In this document: in pieces, positions 38,750 through 39,235 of the stretch | Layout: every line of letters begins with the position of its first letter | Numbering within the stretch: the stretch's first letter is position 1 | Origin: an uncultured Oscillospiraceae bacterium | GTDB taxonomy: Bacteria; Bacillota; Clostridia; Oscillospirales; Oscillospiraceae | Assembly (NCBI GenBank): GCA_934572445.1 | Contig: CAKTLD010000005.1 | Location: forward strand, 1 to 39,235 | Direction: 5' to 3' | DNA length: 39,235 bases | The notes under the pieces: generated by a model | Database searches by the model: none | Told to the model about the DNA's origin: nothing | Seen by the model: the letters and a program-made list of their open reading frames with translations, nothing else | Made by a program: the position numbers and the translations under genes

Positions 38750-39235
38750 ATGCTGAAAAAAGCCTACGTCGAGATCACGAACCGCTGCAACCTCGCCTGC
38801 TCCTTCTGCCCCAAGACGAAGCGCGCACCGCGCACGATGAGCGCGCAGGAATTCGACCTCATTCTCTCGCGGCTCGATGGGTATGTGCAGTACGTCTACC
38901 TCCATGTGATGGGCGAGCCGCTGCTGCACCCTGAGCTATCGACGCTCTTCGCCCTCGCCAAAGCGCGGGGTATGAAGATCTGCATCACGACGAACGGCAC
39001 GCTGCTCCAAAAGCGCGCAGATGAGCTGCTTGCCGCCGAAAGCCTGCACAAGATCAGCGTTTCGCTCCACAGCTTCGAGGGCAACGACGGCGCGGACGAG
39101 CAGGAGTTCGCGTATTTGACACAGGTCTGGGACTTTGCCGAACAGGCCGCGGAAAAGGGCGTCATCGTCGCGCTGCGCCTCTGGAACGACGGCGGCGCGG
39201 ACGCGCGCAACGGCGAAATTCTCGACTTTCTGCGC
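38750..39235 (+). CDS. Radical SAM protein, N-terminal part (runs off the window)
   Basis: The frame starts at ATG 38750, with AAGGAG upstream, and is still open at the window end (162 residues seen). The radical SAM cluster motif is Cys13-x3-Cys17-x2-Cys20 (ITNRCNLACSFCPKTKR). A VYLHVMGEPLLHPELSTLF segment (GE motif for SAM) and ICITTNGTLLQKRADELL follow, all in the order expected for the TIM-barrel core. A C-terminal SPASM or other auxiliary domain cannot be judged. Related enzymes modify peptides or act in cofactor or tRNA metabolism. The function is not assigned. Confidence 0.9.
   Translation, partial: MLKKAYVEITNRCNLACSFCPKTKRAPRTMSAQEFDLILSRLDGYVQYVYLHVMGEPLLHPELSTLFALAKARGMKICITTNGTLLQKRADELLAAESLHKISVSLHSFEGNDGADEQEFAYLTQVWDFAEQAAEKGVIVALRLWNDGGADARNGEILDFLR

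Noticed and set aside
38701..38934. 77-codon open frame starting ATG 38701
   Set aside because: It overlaps the radical SAM gene in another frame. The ATG at 38750 has a better ribosome site and gives the CxxxCxxC motif.
1..39235. CRISPR array, rRNA genes or complete tRNA genes
   Set aside because: I saw no regularly spaced direct repeats with unique spacers and no rRNA-like stretches. The only repeated series is the five operators at 1227-1366, whose spacing (24-42) and palindromic form fit regulator binding instead.

Overview
The window looks like chromosome of a GC-rich, endospore-forming Clostridia member, probably an Oscillospiraceae-type gut bacterium. The lineage evidence is a spoIIID homologue at 34763, GGAGG-type ribosome sites with TTG and GTG starts, SLH-domain and LytR-CpsA-Psr envelope proteins, and arginine deiminase and citrate lyase operons. 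The species cannot be named from the sequence alone.

Positions 1-4840 are a graveyard of mobile-element parts. They comprise the 3' end of an IS256-type transposase that cuts a tnpV gene, a divergent XRE regulator and small ORF sharing a five-copy operator array, palindromes before a truncated rolling-circle-type rep gene, a tyrosine integrase lacking its nucleophile, a DUF6076-like fragment and a MobV relaxase fragment. Positions 5039-12178 hold a LacI regulator followed by a tripartite tricarboxylate transporter (tctCBA), an amidohydrolase, a D-2-hydroxyacid dehydrogenase and an RraA-family protein. This reads as an uptake-plus-catabolism operon for an unidentified carboxylate. A second, more decayed tnpV copy lies just beyond it, so tnpV relics sit on both sides of the element remnants plus this operon.

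Positions 12767-16611 (minus) encode a MarR regulator and a heterodimeric ABC exporter with one degenerate ATP site. Positions 16824-22094 (minus) encode citrate lyase and its maturation enzymes in the order citD-E-F-C-XG, with a divergent LysR regulator. An MFS exporter and an XRE-TPR regulator follow. Positions 25936-32076 form an arginine cluster: ornithine carbamoyltransferase (+, with an ARG box), and on the minus strand argR, arcA, a MocR-type regulator lacking the PLP lysine, and a YjiH-family membrane protein.

Positions 32365-39235 are more chromosome-like. They hold a small unknown ORF, a sugar-nucleotidyltransferase-like protein, an AEC-family carrier, spoIIID, an LCP-family protein, a secreted SLH/transglutaminase-like protein, a metallo-beta-lactamase-fold protein and the start of a radical SAM protein that runs off the window.

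The strongest candidates for new biology are the LacI/Tct/amidohydrolase/RraA operon with its paired operators and mosaic tctA, the lysine-less MocR beside arcA, and a terminator hairpin that carries the ribosome site of the next small ORF.
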